A stretch of DNA of 64,000 bases. It comes from Streptomyces rubrogriseus (lineage in GTDB: Bacteria; Actinomycetota; Actinomycetes; Streptomycetales; Streptomycetaceae). Below the pieces are notes generated by a model, which was not told the DNA's origin, made no database searches, and saw only the letters and a list, made by a program, of their open reading frames with translations. Where the stretch lies: positions 620,001 through 684,000 of the forward strand of contig NZ_CP116256.1 in the NCBI RefSeq assembly GCF_027947575.1, given 5' to 3'. This document shows positions 50,402-59,510 of the stretch, in pieces. The position numbers and the translations under genes were made by a program. Each line of letters starts with the position of its first letter. Position 1 is the first letter of the stretch.

Positions 50402-52027
50402 TCAGCCGCCGACTCGTAGCACATCTGCGACGATCGGCCCGGCCGCGTCGCCGCCGTGACCGCCCTCCTGGGCCATGGCCGCCGCCGCGACGTCGTTGCG
50501 GTACCCGGTGAACCAACTGTCGGAGGTGGCCCGTCCGTCGACCTCGGCCGAGCCGGTCTTGGCGCCGATGTCGCCGCCGAGTCCGGACATGGCGTTGACG
50601 GCGGTGCCCTGGGTGGCGGTGAGCCTCATCATCTGCTTGAGCTGGGAGGCGGTGCCCTGCGGCAGCCCCTTGGCGGTGGCCGGCTCCCGGTCGTCCAGGT
50701 CGAACGGGACCAGGTACGGCTGGCGGAACTCGCCGGTGATGGCGGTCGCGGTGACCGAGGCCATGTTCAGCGGGTTCATCTGGACCTGGCCCTGCCCGAT
50801 GGCGTTGGCCGCGCGGTCCGGGCCGCCGGAGGCGGGAACGCTCCCGTCGAAGGAGACGATGCCGGTCTGCCAGTTGTCCTGCCCGAGCCCGAAGCGCTCC
50901 TGGGCCTCCTCGGTCAACGAGGAGTCGGTGAGCGGCTTCTCGTCGACGAGCTTGATGAAGCCGGTGTTGCAGGAGCGCATGAAGGTGTTGGCGAGCGTGG
51001 CGCTCTCGTTGGGCTGCATGCCGGTCAGGTTCTTGAAGGTCTGGCTCTGCCAGGTCGCCGTGTCGGGGCAGGGCGCCGGGCCGTTCATCGAGGTCACGCC
51101 GTTGTCGATGAGCATGGCCGCGGTGATGATCTTCATGGTGGAGCCAGGGGCGACCCGCCCCTGGAAGGCCGCGTTGAAGCCGTCGCGGCGGTTGTTGGCC
51201 ACCGCCAGCACTTCACCGGTGCTCGGCTTCACGGCGACCACGGAGGACTCTCCGTACCGCTTCACCGCCTTCTCGGCGGCGGCCTGCACGCTCGCGCTGA
51301 GCGTCGTCTCGAGTTTCCCGGGCTTGCCCTCGGTCAGCGTCAGCAGCGGGGTGTCCGGCGTGCTCGCCACCGTGTGCCGGACCGCCAGCTCGACGCCGGG
51401 GGTACCGCCCGCCTGCGAGCCGTACCGTTCCCGCAGCGTGGCGAGGACCGGCCCGAGCGAGGGGTACTTCTCCTTGGTCAGCACGGTGCCGTTGCGCCCG
51501 ACGGCCTGGATCTGCGGGGTCGCCGACTCCGTGGTGACCAGGGTGTCCCCGTCCTTCAGGTCCGGGTGGACGACGGACGGCTTCCAGTCCACCAGCGCCC
51601 GCCCGCTGGTCTCCCCGCGCACCACGGTCAGCGTGCTCCGGTAGCTGAGCGGCTTCGTCGTCCCCTCGTAGGACACCTTCGCCTTCACCGTGAACGGCAC
51701 GGAGGTGCCGGCCGCCGTGCCCGGCGTGATCTCGACGCCGCCGATGTGCGCGTCCTCGCCGTAGGCGGTCAGCAGCGTCCCGGCGATCGAGGCGTTGTTG
51801 GTGTACGAGGCGGCGGTCGTCGCGTCGCCCTTCTCCCAGGCCGTGAAGAACTTCTCGCTGGTCTCCGCGACTTCGTCCTTGTCCGGCGGCCCGCTCTTGG
51901 CCTCCGACCCGGACGACCCGCCGCCCCCGTCCAGCGCCGACACCACGTTGTAGGCGCCGTACCCGGCACCGCCCACCATCACGGCGAACACGCCGCCTAT
52001 GACGGCGACCTTCACCCCCCTGCCCAC
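50402..52027 (-). CDS. Penicillin-binding protein, class B-like with MecA_N domain (copy 2)
   Basis: A 541-residue paralog of the adjacent protein with the same order: one membrane helix (~8-28), MecA_N/NTF2-like domain, transpeptidase. Motifs are S-T-M-K (P-G-S-T-M-K-I-I-T), S-C-N (R-S-C-N-T-G-F) and K-T-G (G-A-K-T-G-S-A-E-V-D-G). The GTG at 52027 has GGGAGGGG 8 nt upstream, which beats the GTG at 52096. The pair arose by tandem duplication but has diverged strongly outside motifs. Confidence 0.92.
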   Translation of the reverse strand: MGRGVKVAVIGGVFAVMVGGAGYGAYNVVSALDGGGGSSGSEAKSGPPDKDEVAETSEKFFTAWEKGDATTAASYTNNASIAGTLLTAYGEDAHIGGVEITPGTAAGTSVPFTVKAKVSYEGTTKPLSYRSTLTVVRGETSGRALVDWKPSVVHPDLKDGDTLVTTESATPQIQAVGRNGTVLTKEKYPSLGPVLATLRERYGSQAGGTPGVELAVRHTVASTPDTPLLTLTEGKPGKLETTLSASVQAAAEKAVKRYGESSVVAVKPSTGEVLAVANNRRDGFNAAFQGRVAPGSTMKIITAAMLIDNGVTSMNGPAPCPDTATWQSQTFKNLTGMQPNESATLANTFMRSCNTGFIKLVDEKPLTDSSLTEEAQERFGLGQDNWQTGIVSFDGSVPASGGPDRAANAIGQGQVQMNPLNMASVTATAITGEFRQPYLVPFDLDDREPATAKGLPQGTASQLKQMMRLTATQGTAVNAMSGLGGDIGAKTGSAEVDGRATSDSWFTGYRNDVAAAAMAQEGGHGGDAAGPIVADVLRVGG

Positions 52028-52239
52028 GGCAGTCCCCTCCCCGTCAGACCTTCCGCCCGCCTTCTTGAACGCGTTCAGAAGTAGTTGTAGGTGCACTCTA
52101 TGCGCAGGGGGTGACCAGCGGTACGGGTGTTTCCGTTTGGTGGCCTAAAGGAGACCGGGGCGGGGTGCCGGCGGGATCGGCATGGTCGATCTCACGGGCC
52201 GGCCCGGCCAATCCGGGCCAGGAGCCGTCTCCTTGTGTG

Positions 52240-52770
52240 TCACATGCGGGCGAGGATCTCGGTCTTCTTGGTCAGGAACTCTTCCTCCGACAGGATCCCC
52301 GCGTCTCGCAGCTCCGCCAGTTGCCGCAACTGCTCGACAGGCGTACTCGCCTGCCGCGAGGGGGCCGCCTCCCGAACCGGGTGAGCGGTGGCGGAAGGGG
52401 CCTGACCGGGTGCGGGAACCTTTCCGAGTACCAAGTCGGTGAGGAGCGCCTTGACGGCGGGAGCCGAGTCGTGCGGGACCCGGAAGCCGATCGTGTTGCC
52501 CGAAGCCACCACGACCACCTTGGTGTAGAGCAGGCCGTCCCGCTTCGTCACCACGCTGGAGATGCTCTTGACCGGAATCATCTCGGTGCCTGCCTTGGAG
52601 CTACGGACCCCCGTGGCGAGGAGCGATGCGCCACCGGTCAGGAAGCCCGCCGTGAGCTTCTTGGCGCTCATGCCGCCCCGGGCCCACTCGACCCGGTCGT
52701 GATAGATGGTCACGTCGGCGTTCTTGCCTTCGATGTGGCTCTTGAAGGTCATCAGTGCGTCACTGGACAT
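52240..52770 (-). CDS. SHOCT-domain protein with PH-like N-terminal domain
   Basis: A 176-residue cytosolic protein. Residues ~10-115 look like a bacterial PH-type domain (V-T-I-Y-H-D-R-V-E-W ... I-P-V-K-S-I-S-S-V-V-T-K-R-D-G-L-L-Y-T-K-V-V-V). A Pro/Ala linker precedes the C-terminal SHOCT helix pair (L-R-Q-L-A-E-L-R-D-A-G-I-L-S-E-E-E-F-x-x-K-K). SHOCT ends are thought to mediate oligomerisation. AGGAG lies 7 nt before the ATG at 52770. Function unknown. Confidence 0.85.
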   Translation of the reverse strand: MSSDALMTFKSHIEGKNADVTIYHDRVEWARGGMSAKKLTAGFLTGGASLLATGVRSSKAGTEMIPVKSISSVVTKRDGLLYTKVVVVASGNTIGFRVPHDSAPAVKALLTDLVLGKVPAPGQAPSATAHPVREAAPSRQASTPVEQLRQLAELRDAGILSEEEFLTKKTEILARM

Positions 52771-52890
52771 GAAGGTGCTCCTGGGGTCAGTACGGCGTGG
52801 TACATGCCGCGTACAACCAGACACGCATCTGTAGGTGAAAGTTGTACGAAAACTGGCGGCCATTCGGCCCACGCCGACGTGTCTGCCCAG

Positions 52891-54636
52891 CTAGACCCAC
52901 GTATCGAGCCACATCCGGGCCCGCCACTCCTCCATCGGGATCGCCGTGCCCGTGTACAGGGGCCAGAAGTAGATGAAGTTCCACGCGATGAGGAGCACCA
53001 GGACGCCCGCTCCCGTCGCGCCCGCCACTCTGCGGGTGTCGGTGCAGCCCGGGCGGCCGATGATCGCCCCCAGGAGCATGGCCACCGCCAGGCACAGGAA
53101 CGGCAGGAAGACGACCGCGTAGAAGAGGAAGATCGTGCGCTCCTGGTACATGAACCAGGGGAGGTAGCCGGCCGCCACGCCGCAGGCGATGGCGCCCGCG
53201 CGCCAGTCGCGCCGGAAGAGCCAGCGCCACAGGACGTACAGCAGGGCGAAGCAGCCCACCCACCACAGGAGGGGGGTGCCCAGGGCCAGGACCTCGCGGG
53301 CGCACTTCTCGCCCGCGTCCACCGGGCAGCCGTCCGAGCCCGCCGACGGGGACTCGTAGAAGTAGGAGACCGGGCGGCCCAGGACGATCCAGCTCCAGGG
53401 GTTCGACTGGTAGGTGTGCGGCGAGGTCAGGTGGGTGTGGAACTCCAGCACCTGGGTCTCGTAGTGCCACAGGCTGCGCCACCAGTCGGGGAAGAGCCAC
53501 GACCAGGAGCTGTCCGCGCCGTCCTTCGTGGCCCAGTCGCGGTAGTAGCCGCCGGTGCCGTCGGAGGGCGAGAGGATCCAGCCGAGCCACGACAGGAGGT
53601 AGGTGGCCAGGGCGACCGGGACGGTGGAGAGGAAGGCCCGGCCAAGGTCGTGGCGGAGTACGGCGCGGTAGGGGCGGTGGGCGCCCGCGACGCGGCGGGA
53701 GCCGACGTCCCACAGCACCGCCATCACGCAGAAGGCCGCCATGATGTAGAGGCCGTTCCACTTGGTGGCCGCCGCCAGGCCCAGCATCAGGCCCGCCGCC
53801 AGGCGCCAGGGGCGCCACCCGAGGCGGAGGGTCTCCGCGACGTGCGCGTCGGGGCGGACGCGGCCGTCCTCGTCCACCGGGAGTGCGGCGGCGAGTCTCG
53901 ACCGGGCCTTGTCGCGGTCGACGACGAGGCAGCCGAAGGCGGCCAGCACGAAGAACATCAGCACGCTGTCCAGCAGCGCGGTGCGGCTCATCACGAAGTG
54001 CAGGCCGTCCAGCGCCATCAGGGCGCCCGCCAGGCACCCCAGGAACGTGGAGCGGAACAGGCGGCGGCCGATCCGGCACAGCAGCAGCACCGAGAGCGTG
54101 CCGAGCAGCGCCGTCATGAAGCGCCAGCCGAACGGGTCGAAGCCGAACAGAAGTTCGCCGAGGCCGATGACGTACTTGCCGACCGGCGGGTGGACGACGT
54201 ACGCCGCGTCGGTAGGGATCGGGACGTCGCCGCCCGAGTTCAGGATGAGGTCGTTGGCGTTCTTGTCCCAGTTGACCTCGAAGCCGCGGTGGATCAGCGC
54301 CCACGCGTCCTTGGCGTAGTACGTCTCGTCGAATATCACCGCCTTCGGGCTGCCCAGGTTCCAGAACCGCAGCACCCCCGCGAGCAGCGCCACCAGCAGC
54401 GGCCCGCCCCACGCCGACCAGCGGATCATCCGGTCGGTGAGCGGCTTCGACAACCCCAGGAACGCCCACAGGCGGGGGCTCGGGCTCGTGTACGGCGGCA
54501 CCAGCCGGTCGCGGACGTCGCCGGTCGCGGGCCCCGCCGGGTAGCCGAAGCGGCGCAGCCGCTGCTGCCAGGTGGGCCGCTCGTCGTGCGGGGCCTGGTC
54601 GTGCAGGGTGTCCGTGGAGGACGCGGTACTGGTCAC
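52891..54636 (-). CDS. pmt: Polyprenyl-phosphate-mannose-protein mannosyltransferase
   Basis: A 581-residue multi-helix glycosyltransferase (GT39) that O-mannosylates secreted proteins at the membrane. The first outer loop holds the acidic D-E-T-Y-Y-A-K-D-A-W motif (~78-87). About ten to eleven helices follow, with H-P-P-V-G-K-Y and W-R-x-M-T-A-L-L-G motifs and a conserved C-terminal R-M-W-L-D-T-W-V. In S. coelicolor Pmt makes the phage phiC31 receptor and affects antibiotic sensitivity. The GTG at 54636 (V-T-S-T-A-S) gives the usual length; it is divergent from rsmI with 108 bp between starts. Confidence 0.93.
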   Translation of the reverse strand: MTSTASSTDTLHDQAPHDERPTWQQRLRRFGYPAGPATGDVRDRLVPPYTSPSPRLWAFLGLSKPLTDRMIRWSAWGGPLLVALLAGVLRFWNLGSPKAVIFDETYYAKDAWALIHRGFEVNWDKNANDLILNSGGDVPIPTDAAYVVHPPVGKYVIGLGELLFGFDPFGWRFMTALLGTLSVLLLCRIGRRLFRSTFLGCLAGALMALDGLHFVMSRTALLDSVLMFFVLAAFGCLVVDRDKARSRLAAALPVDEDGRVRPDAHVAETLRLGWRPWRLAAGLMLGLAAATKWNGLYIMAAFCVMAVLWDVGSRRVAGAHRPYRAVLRHDLGRAFLSTVPVALATYLLSWLGWILSPSDGTGGYYRDWATKDGADSSWSWLFPDWWRSLWHYETQVLEFHTHLTSPHTYQSNPWSWIVLGRPVSYFYESPSAGSDGCPVDAGEKCAREVLALGTPLLWWVGCFALLYVLWRWLFRRDWRAGAIACGVAAGYLPWFMYQERTIFLFYAVVFLPFLCLAVAMLLGAIIGRPGCTDTRRVAGATGAGVLVLLIAWNFIYFWPLYTGTAIPMEEWRARMWLDTWV

Positions 54637-54744
54637 CGCGCCATCGTAGGGAACCGCGCTGTGCACGTCCCGTGCATGGCCCTCCCGGGTGCGGATACGT
54701 TCCCTTCCGGGAGGACCGGCCGGGAGGGCTGGGAGGATGGGGAC

Positions 54745-55617
54745 GTGACTGGAACCCTTGTACTCGCGGGCACCCCCATCGGCGACGTCCAGGACGCCCC
54801 GCCCCGGCTCGCCGCGGAACTGGCCGGCGCGGACGTCGTCGCCGCCGAGGACACCCGGCGGCTGCGCAGGCTCACCCAGGCGCTCGGCGTCGCCCCCGCG
54901 GGGCGTGTCGTGTCGTACTTCGAGGGCAACGAGTCCGCCCGTACGCCCGAGCTGGTGGAGGAGCTGGCCGGGGGAGCGCGGGTGCTGCTGGTCACCGACG
55001 CCGGGATGCCGTCGGTGTCCGACCCCGGGTACCGGCTGGTCGCCGCCGCCGTCGAGCGCGGCGTGCGCGTCACCGCCGTACCCGGGCCGTCTGCCGTGCT
55101 GACCGCGCTGGCCCTGTCGGGGCTGCCCGTCGACCGGTTCTGCTTCGAGGGCTTCCTGCCCCGCAAGGCCGGCGAGCGGCTGACCCGGCTGCGCGAGGTC
55201 GCCGGGGAGCGCCGGACCCTCGTCTACTTCGAGGCCCCGCACCGCCTCGACGACACCCTCGCCGCCATGGCCGAGGTCTTCGGCACCGACCGGCGGGCCG
55301 CGGTCTGCCGGGAGCTGACCAAGACGTACGAGGAGGTCAGGCGCGGAGGGCTGGGTGAGCTGGCCGCGTGGGCCGGTGAAGGGGTGCGGGGCGAGATCAC
55401 CGTCGTCGTCGAGGGGGCGCCGGACAAGGGGCCCGAGGAGGTCGGCGCCGAGGAGCTGGTGCGCCGGGTGCGGGTGCGCGAGGAGGCGGGGGAGCGGCGC
55501 AAGGAGGCGATCGCCGCGGTCGCCGCCCAGGTGGGGGTGCCCAAGCGGGAGGTGTTCGACGCGGTGGTGGCGGCGAAGAACGCGGAGAAGAACCCCGGGA
55601 ACCGAGGGCATCCATAG
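54745..55617 (+). CDS. rsmI: 16S rRNA (cytidine1402-2'-O)-methyltransferase
   Basis: A 290-residue SAM-dependent RsmI. L-V-L-A-G-T-P-I-G-D at the N-terminus, A-A-E-D-T-R-R, S-Y-F-E-G-N-E, the SAM loop V-T-D-A-G-M-P-S-V-S-D-P-G-Y, and P-G-P-S-A-V-L-T-A-L-A-L-S-G-L are all family motifs. It methylates the ribosomal P-site region. GGGAGG lies 9 nt before the GTG at 54745. Divergence from pmt is conserved in actinobacteria. Confidence 0.93.
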   Translation: MTGTLVLAGTPIGDVQDAPPRLAAELAGADVVAAEDTRRLRRLTQALGVAPAGRVVSYFEGNESARTPELVEELAGGARVLLVTDAGMPSVSDPGYRLVAAAVERGVRVTAVPGPSAVLTALALSGLPVDRFCFEGFLPRKAGERLTRLREVAGERRTLVYFEAPHRLDDTLAAMAEVFGTDRRAAVCRELTKTYEEVRRGGLGELAAWAGEGVRGEITVVVEGAPDKGPEEVGAEELVRRVRVREEAGERRKEAIAAVAAQVGVPKREVFDAVVAAKNAEKNPGNRGHP

Positions 55618-55761
55618 GGCCACCCTTGACCCGTCCCTGACCTTGCGGTCGTTCCTGCCAAGGACAGCTCAAATCGGCTAAAACACTCGGCAGCGCCTGG
55701 TGCTTTCCCGCTGGTGGAGGAGTCCACTGGAGGAAGGAGCGGAACGAACCAAGGAGCCGGG

Positions 55762-56199
55762 ATGAGCATGAGTGAGAGCGCCGTGCGGACCGGAGTACGT
55801 GCAGGTGCCACCGCCGTCGTCCACGAGTCGTACTCGTTCGCCTGCATGCGCTGCGGGCACGGCTGGGAGCAGTCGTTCGAGATCGAGCACCACACGGACG
55901 CCGACGGCCGCGAGTTCGTGCTCTACGTCGCGGACGGCCGGGTCGTGCCCTCCCCGCTGACCCGGCCGACCTGCGCCACCTGCGACAGCCACGTCGTACG
56001 GATCCTGCGCCCGGGCCGGGTGGCCTCGGTGCGCGGCGCCACCCACACCGTCCACCGGGTGCCGCCGGCCGGCCCGCTCGAGGTGCCGCTGGTGCCCGAG
56101 GCGCCGGGGCCGGGAGCACCGGGACTGTCCGGCGGACGCCGGCACTGGCACCTGGCCGACCTCCTGCACGCCTTCCACCTCCACCGCAGGGCGAGCTGA
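55762..56199 (+). CDS. Conserved zinc-ribbon protein, 145 residues
   Basis: A soluble protein with a probable zinc ribbon: C-M-R-C near residues 29-32 and C-A-T-C near 70-73. A strand pair F-V-L-Y-V-A-D-G-R-V lies between them. The C-terminus ends in a His-rich amphipathic helix (H-W-H-L-A-D-L-L-H-A-F-H-L-H). AAGGAG lies 5 nt before the ATG at 55762. I do not recognise a named family; similar proteins are likely in Streptomyces. It precedes tatD by 39 bp and may share its transcript. Confidence 0.72.
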   Translation: MSMSESAVRTGVRAGATAVVHESYSFACMRCGHGWEQSFEIEHHTDADGREFVLYVADGRVVPSPLTRPTCATCDSHVVRILRPGRVASVRGATHTVHRVPPAGPLEVPLVPEAPGPGAPGLSGGRRHWHLADLLHAFHLHRRAS

Positions 56200-56238
56200 C
56201 CCCACCGGGGCGCGCGGGACCTTTCGTAGGATCGGGGC

Positions 56239-57129
56239 ATGCCTTCGAACGCCTCCGGCCGGTCCGACAAGGACGGCGCGCCCCCGCTCCCCGAGCCCCT
56301 CCGGGTCCCGGTCGCCGACTCGCACACCCACCTCGACATGCAGTCCGGCACGGTCGAGGAGGCACTCGCCAAGGCCGCGTCGGTCGGTGTCACGACCGTC
56401 GTCCAGGTCGGCTGCGACCTCGCGGGGTCCCGCTGGGCCGCCGAGACCGCGGCGGCGCACGACGCCGTCCACGCCACCGTCGCCCTGCACCCGAACGAGG
56501 CGCCGCGCATCGTGCACGGGGACCCCGACGGCTGGTCCCGGCAGGGCGCGCGCGAGCCCGGCGGTGACGCGGCCCTCGACGACGCCCTCGCGGAGATCGA
56601 CCGGCTCGCCGCCCTCCCGCAGGTCAAGGGCGTCGGCGAGACGGGTCTCGACTACTTCCGCACCGGCCCGGAGGGCAAGGAAGCCCAGGAGCGGTCCTTC
56701 CGCGCCCACATCGAGATCGCCAAGCGGCACGGCAAGACCCTGGTCATCCACGACCGCGACGCCCACACCGACGTCCTGCGCGTCCTGAAGGAGGAGGGCG
56801 CCCCCGAGCGCACCGTCTTCCACTGCTACTCCGGGGACGCCGAGATGGCCGGGATCTGCGCCCGCGCCGGGTACTACATGTCCTTCGCCGGCAACGTCAC
56901 CTTCAAGAACGCCCAGAACCTGCGCGACGCCCTCGCCGTGGCCCCGCCGGAGCTGGTCCTGGTGGAGACCGACGCGCCGTTCCTGACGCCGGCGCCCTAC
57001 CGGGGGCGGCCGAACGCCCCCTACCTGGTGCCGGTCACGGTGCGTGCCATGGCCGACGTACGGGGCGTCGGCGAGGACACCCTGGCGACCGCCCTCGCCG
57101 CGAACACGGCCCGCGCCTTCGGCTACTGA
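56239..57129 (+). CDS. tatD: TatD family metal-dependent hydrolase
   Basis: A 296-residue TIM-barrel nuclease. Metal ligands are visible in D-S-H-T-H-L-D, G-E-T-G-L-D-Y, V-I-H-D-R-D-A-H, F-H-C-Y-S-G-D and the final E-T-D-A-P-F-L-T-P. TatD enzymes are 3'-5' DNases linked to repair. It is the first member of the conserved actinobacterial tatD-rpfB-ksgA-ispE string. Confidence 0.93.
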   Translation: MPSNASGRSDKDGAPPLPEPLRVPVADSHTHLDMQSGTVEEALAKAASVGVTTVVQVGCDLAGSRWAAETAAAHDAVHATVALHPNEAPRIVHGDPDGWSRQGAREPGGDAALDDALAEIDRLAALPQVKGVGETGLDYFRTGPEGKEAQERSFRAHIEIAKRHGKTLVIHDRDAHTDVLRVLKEEGAPERTVFHCYSGDAEMAGICARAGYYMSFAGNVTFKNAQNLRDALAVAPPELVLVETDAPFLTPAPYRGRPNAPYLVPVTVRAMADVRGVGEDTLATALAANTARAFGY

Positions 57130-57216
57130 CACGCTGAGTAGTCGCGTCGCTTGGGAGAGTGACCGGCCCTCCGCTAGGTTCTGGGGGCCCGATCGGGACC
57201 CCTGGAGCGTGTGGGC

Positions 57217-58573
57217 GTGAGCAGAACGCAGTTCGAGCCGGCAGAGACGTACACGGCGTACACGGCGTACGAGGCGTACGAGGTATACGAGACGCACGAG
57301 ACGTACGAGACGTACGAGCGCCCCGCACCGTACGACCTGCACAGCGCGCCGACCCTGCCGTACGGCGACACGTACCCGTCCGCGCCGCCGCCCGTCCACG
57401 AGCCGACCGCGCCCGCGCTGCCCCGGCAGAGCGACGGGCGGGCCGAGCGCCGGCTGCCGGGCGCGGGGCGCGGGGCGCGCGGACGCCTCCCTGCGCCGGC
57501 TGGTGCCGCGGGCGCTGGTGGTGGCCTTCCTCGCGGGCGGCACCACCGCGTTCGTCGCCAAGGACAAGGCCGTCGAGCTGACCGTCGACGGCAGCCCGCG
57601 CACGCTGCACACCTTCGCCGACGACGTGACCGGACTGCTCGCCGAGGAAGGCGTCCAGGTGGGCCCCCACGACGTGATCGCACCCGCCCCCGGTACCCCG
57701 CTGACCAGCGGCGAGGACGTCACCGTCCACCACGGGAGGCCCGTGCTGCTCACCCTCGACGGCCACCGTCGCCAGGTGTGGACGACCGCGGGGACGGTGG
57801 CGGGGGCGCTGCGGCAGTTCGGGGTGCGCACGCAGGGCGCGTACCTGTCCACCGGGCCCTCCCGGCGCATCGGCCGCGAGGGCCTCGCCCTGGTGGTGCG
57901 CACCGAGCGGGTGGTGACCGTCATGGCGGACGGCCGGACCCGCACCGTCCGCACCAACGCCGCGACCGTGGGGGAGGTCGTCGAGGAGGCCGGCATCACC
58001 CTGCGCGGCGAGGACACCACGTCCGTCCCCGCGACCGGCTTCCCGCGCGACGGGCAGACCGTCACGGTGCTGCGGATCACCGGGTCCCAGGAGGTCCGCG
58101 AGGACCCGATCCCCTTCGACGAGCGACGGGCCGAGGACGCCTCCCTCTTCCGGGGCACCGAGGTCGTCCAGGAGGCGGGCCGGCCCGGGCTGCGCCGCAC
58201 CACGTACGCCCTGCGCACCGTCAACGGCGTCCGGCAGAAGCCGCGCCGCCTGCGCACCGAGGTGGTCCGCGAGCCCAGCCCGCGCATCGTGCGGGTCGGC
58301 ACCCGGCCCCGGCCGACCTCCGTCCACGGCGCCGACCACCTGAACTGGCAGGGCCTGGCCGCCTGCGAGTCCGGCGGCCGCGCGGACGCCGTCGACCCGT
58401 CCGGGACCTACGGCGGGCTCTACCAGTTCGACTCCGCCACCTGGCACGGCCTCGGCGGCGCGGGCCGCCCCGAGGACGCCTCGGCGGCGGAGCAGACGTA
58501 CCGGGCGCAGAAGCTCTACGTGCGCAGCGGCGCCGACGCCTGGCCGCACTGCGGCGCCCGGCTGCGGGACTGA
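57217..58573 (+). CDS. rpfB: Resuscitation-promoting factor RpfB, apparent frameshift
   Basis: Frame 1 from the GTG at 57217 (GGAG 8 nt upstream) encodes a Tyr/Glu-rich cytosolic tail, but the rest of the protein is in frame 2. The frame 2 part has a membrane helix ([13 protein letters not shown]), three DUF348/YabE domains (~57550-58080), a G5 domain and a C-terminal Rpf transglycosylase-like domain. The catalytic Glu is at 58367-58369 in A-C-E-S-G-G. Dropping one base from the GCGCGCGG run near 57476-57482 joins both parts smoothly (about 451 residues). Rpf enzymes cut peptidoglycan to wake dormant spores. The gene order with ksgA-ispE supports rpfB. The alternative is a shorter protein from GTG 57503, which has no ribosome site. 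Confidence 0.85.
57244..57315 (+). repeat. Eight 9-bp repeats coding a tyrosine ladder
   Basis: Eight contiguous 9-bp units with consensus GAGACGTAC encode E-T-Y, T-A-Y, E-A-Y and similar triplets at the rpfB N-terminus, giving seven Tyr and one His at every third residue. Confidence 0.88.
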
Positions 58574-58635
58574 GGTCCGACCGGGGCGCCCGGCTGCGGG
58601 CGTGGGGCCCACGCGCCCCCGGCTACCCTTGCGGG

Positions 58636-59496
58636 GTGAGCAGCCCCACCCCCGACGCCCTCCTGGGTCCCGCCGACGTCCGCGAACTCGCGGCGGCCCT
58701 CGGCGTACGCCCCACCAAGCAGCGCGGCCAGAACTTCGTCATCGACGCCAACACGGTCCGCCGTATCGTCCGCACCGCCGAGGTACGCCCCGACGACGTG
58801 GTGGTCGAGGTGGGACCGGGTCTCGGCTCGCTCACCCTGGCCCTGCTGGAGGCCGCCGACCGGGTCACCGCCGTCGAGATCGACGACGTGCTCGCCGGTG
58901 CCCTGCCCGCCACCGTCGCCGCCCGCATGCCGGCGCGCGCCGACCGGTTCGCGCTCGTGCACTCCGACGCGATGCACGTGCGAGAGCTGCCCGGCCCCGC
59001 ACCGACCGCCCTGGTCGCGAACCTCCCCTACAACGTCGCCGTTCCCGTCCTCCTCCACATGCTCGACACCTTCCCGGGCATCGAGCGCACCCTCGTCATG
59101 GTGCAGGCCGAGGTCGCCGACCGGCTGGCCGCCGGACCCGGCTCGAAGGTGTACGGCGTGCCGTCCGTGAAGGCCAACTGGTACGCGGAGGTCAAGCGGG
59201 CCGGGTCCATCGGCCGCAACGTCTTCTGGCCCGCGCCCAACGTCGACAGCGGGCTCGTGTCACTCGTCCGGCGCAGCGAACCGCTGAGGACCACCGCGTC
59301 CAAGGCCGAGGTCTTCGCCGTCGTCGACGCCGCCTTCGCCCAGCGCCGCAAGACCCTGCGGGCCGCGCTCGCCGGGTGGGCCGGATCGGCCGCCGCCGCC
59401 GAGGCCGCGCTCGTCGGCGCGGGCGTGTCGCCGCAGGCGCGCGGAGAGGCGCTGACCGTGGAAGAGTTCGCGCGTATCGCCGAGCACAAGGTGTAG
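58636..59496 (+). CDS. ksgA: 16S rRNA adenine dimethyltransferase
   Basis: A 286-residue RsmA/KsgA, which dimethylates A1518 and A1519 of 16S r[15 protein letters not shown] motif [11 protein letters not shown] (~55-65), V-E-I-D and the catalytic N-L-P-Y-N motif (~125) are all present. The C-terminal helical domain has [13 protein letters not shown] start at 58636. It follows rpfB in the conserved order. Confidence 0.95.
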   Translation: MSSPTPDALLGPADVRELAAALGVRPTKQRGQNFVIDANTVRRIVRTAEVRPDDVVVEVGPGLGSLTLALLEAADRVTAVEIDDVLAGALPATVAARMPARADRFALVHSDAMHVRELPGPAPTALVANLPYNVAVPVLLHMLDTFPGIERTLVMVQAEVADRLAAGPGSKVYGVPSVKANWYAEVKRAGSIGRNVFWPAPNVDSGLVSLVRRSEPLRTTASKAEVFAVVDAAFAQRRKTLRAALAGWAGSAAAAEAALVGAGVSPQARGEALTVEEFARIAEHKV

Positions 59497-59510
59497 GGAG
59501 TGACGAGCAA

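Noticed and set aside
48605..52027. Beta-lactam resistance island
   Set aside because: The two penicillin-binding proteins lie in conserved core order with no mobile element, beta-lactamase regulator or composition change.
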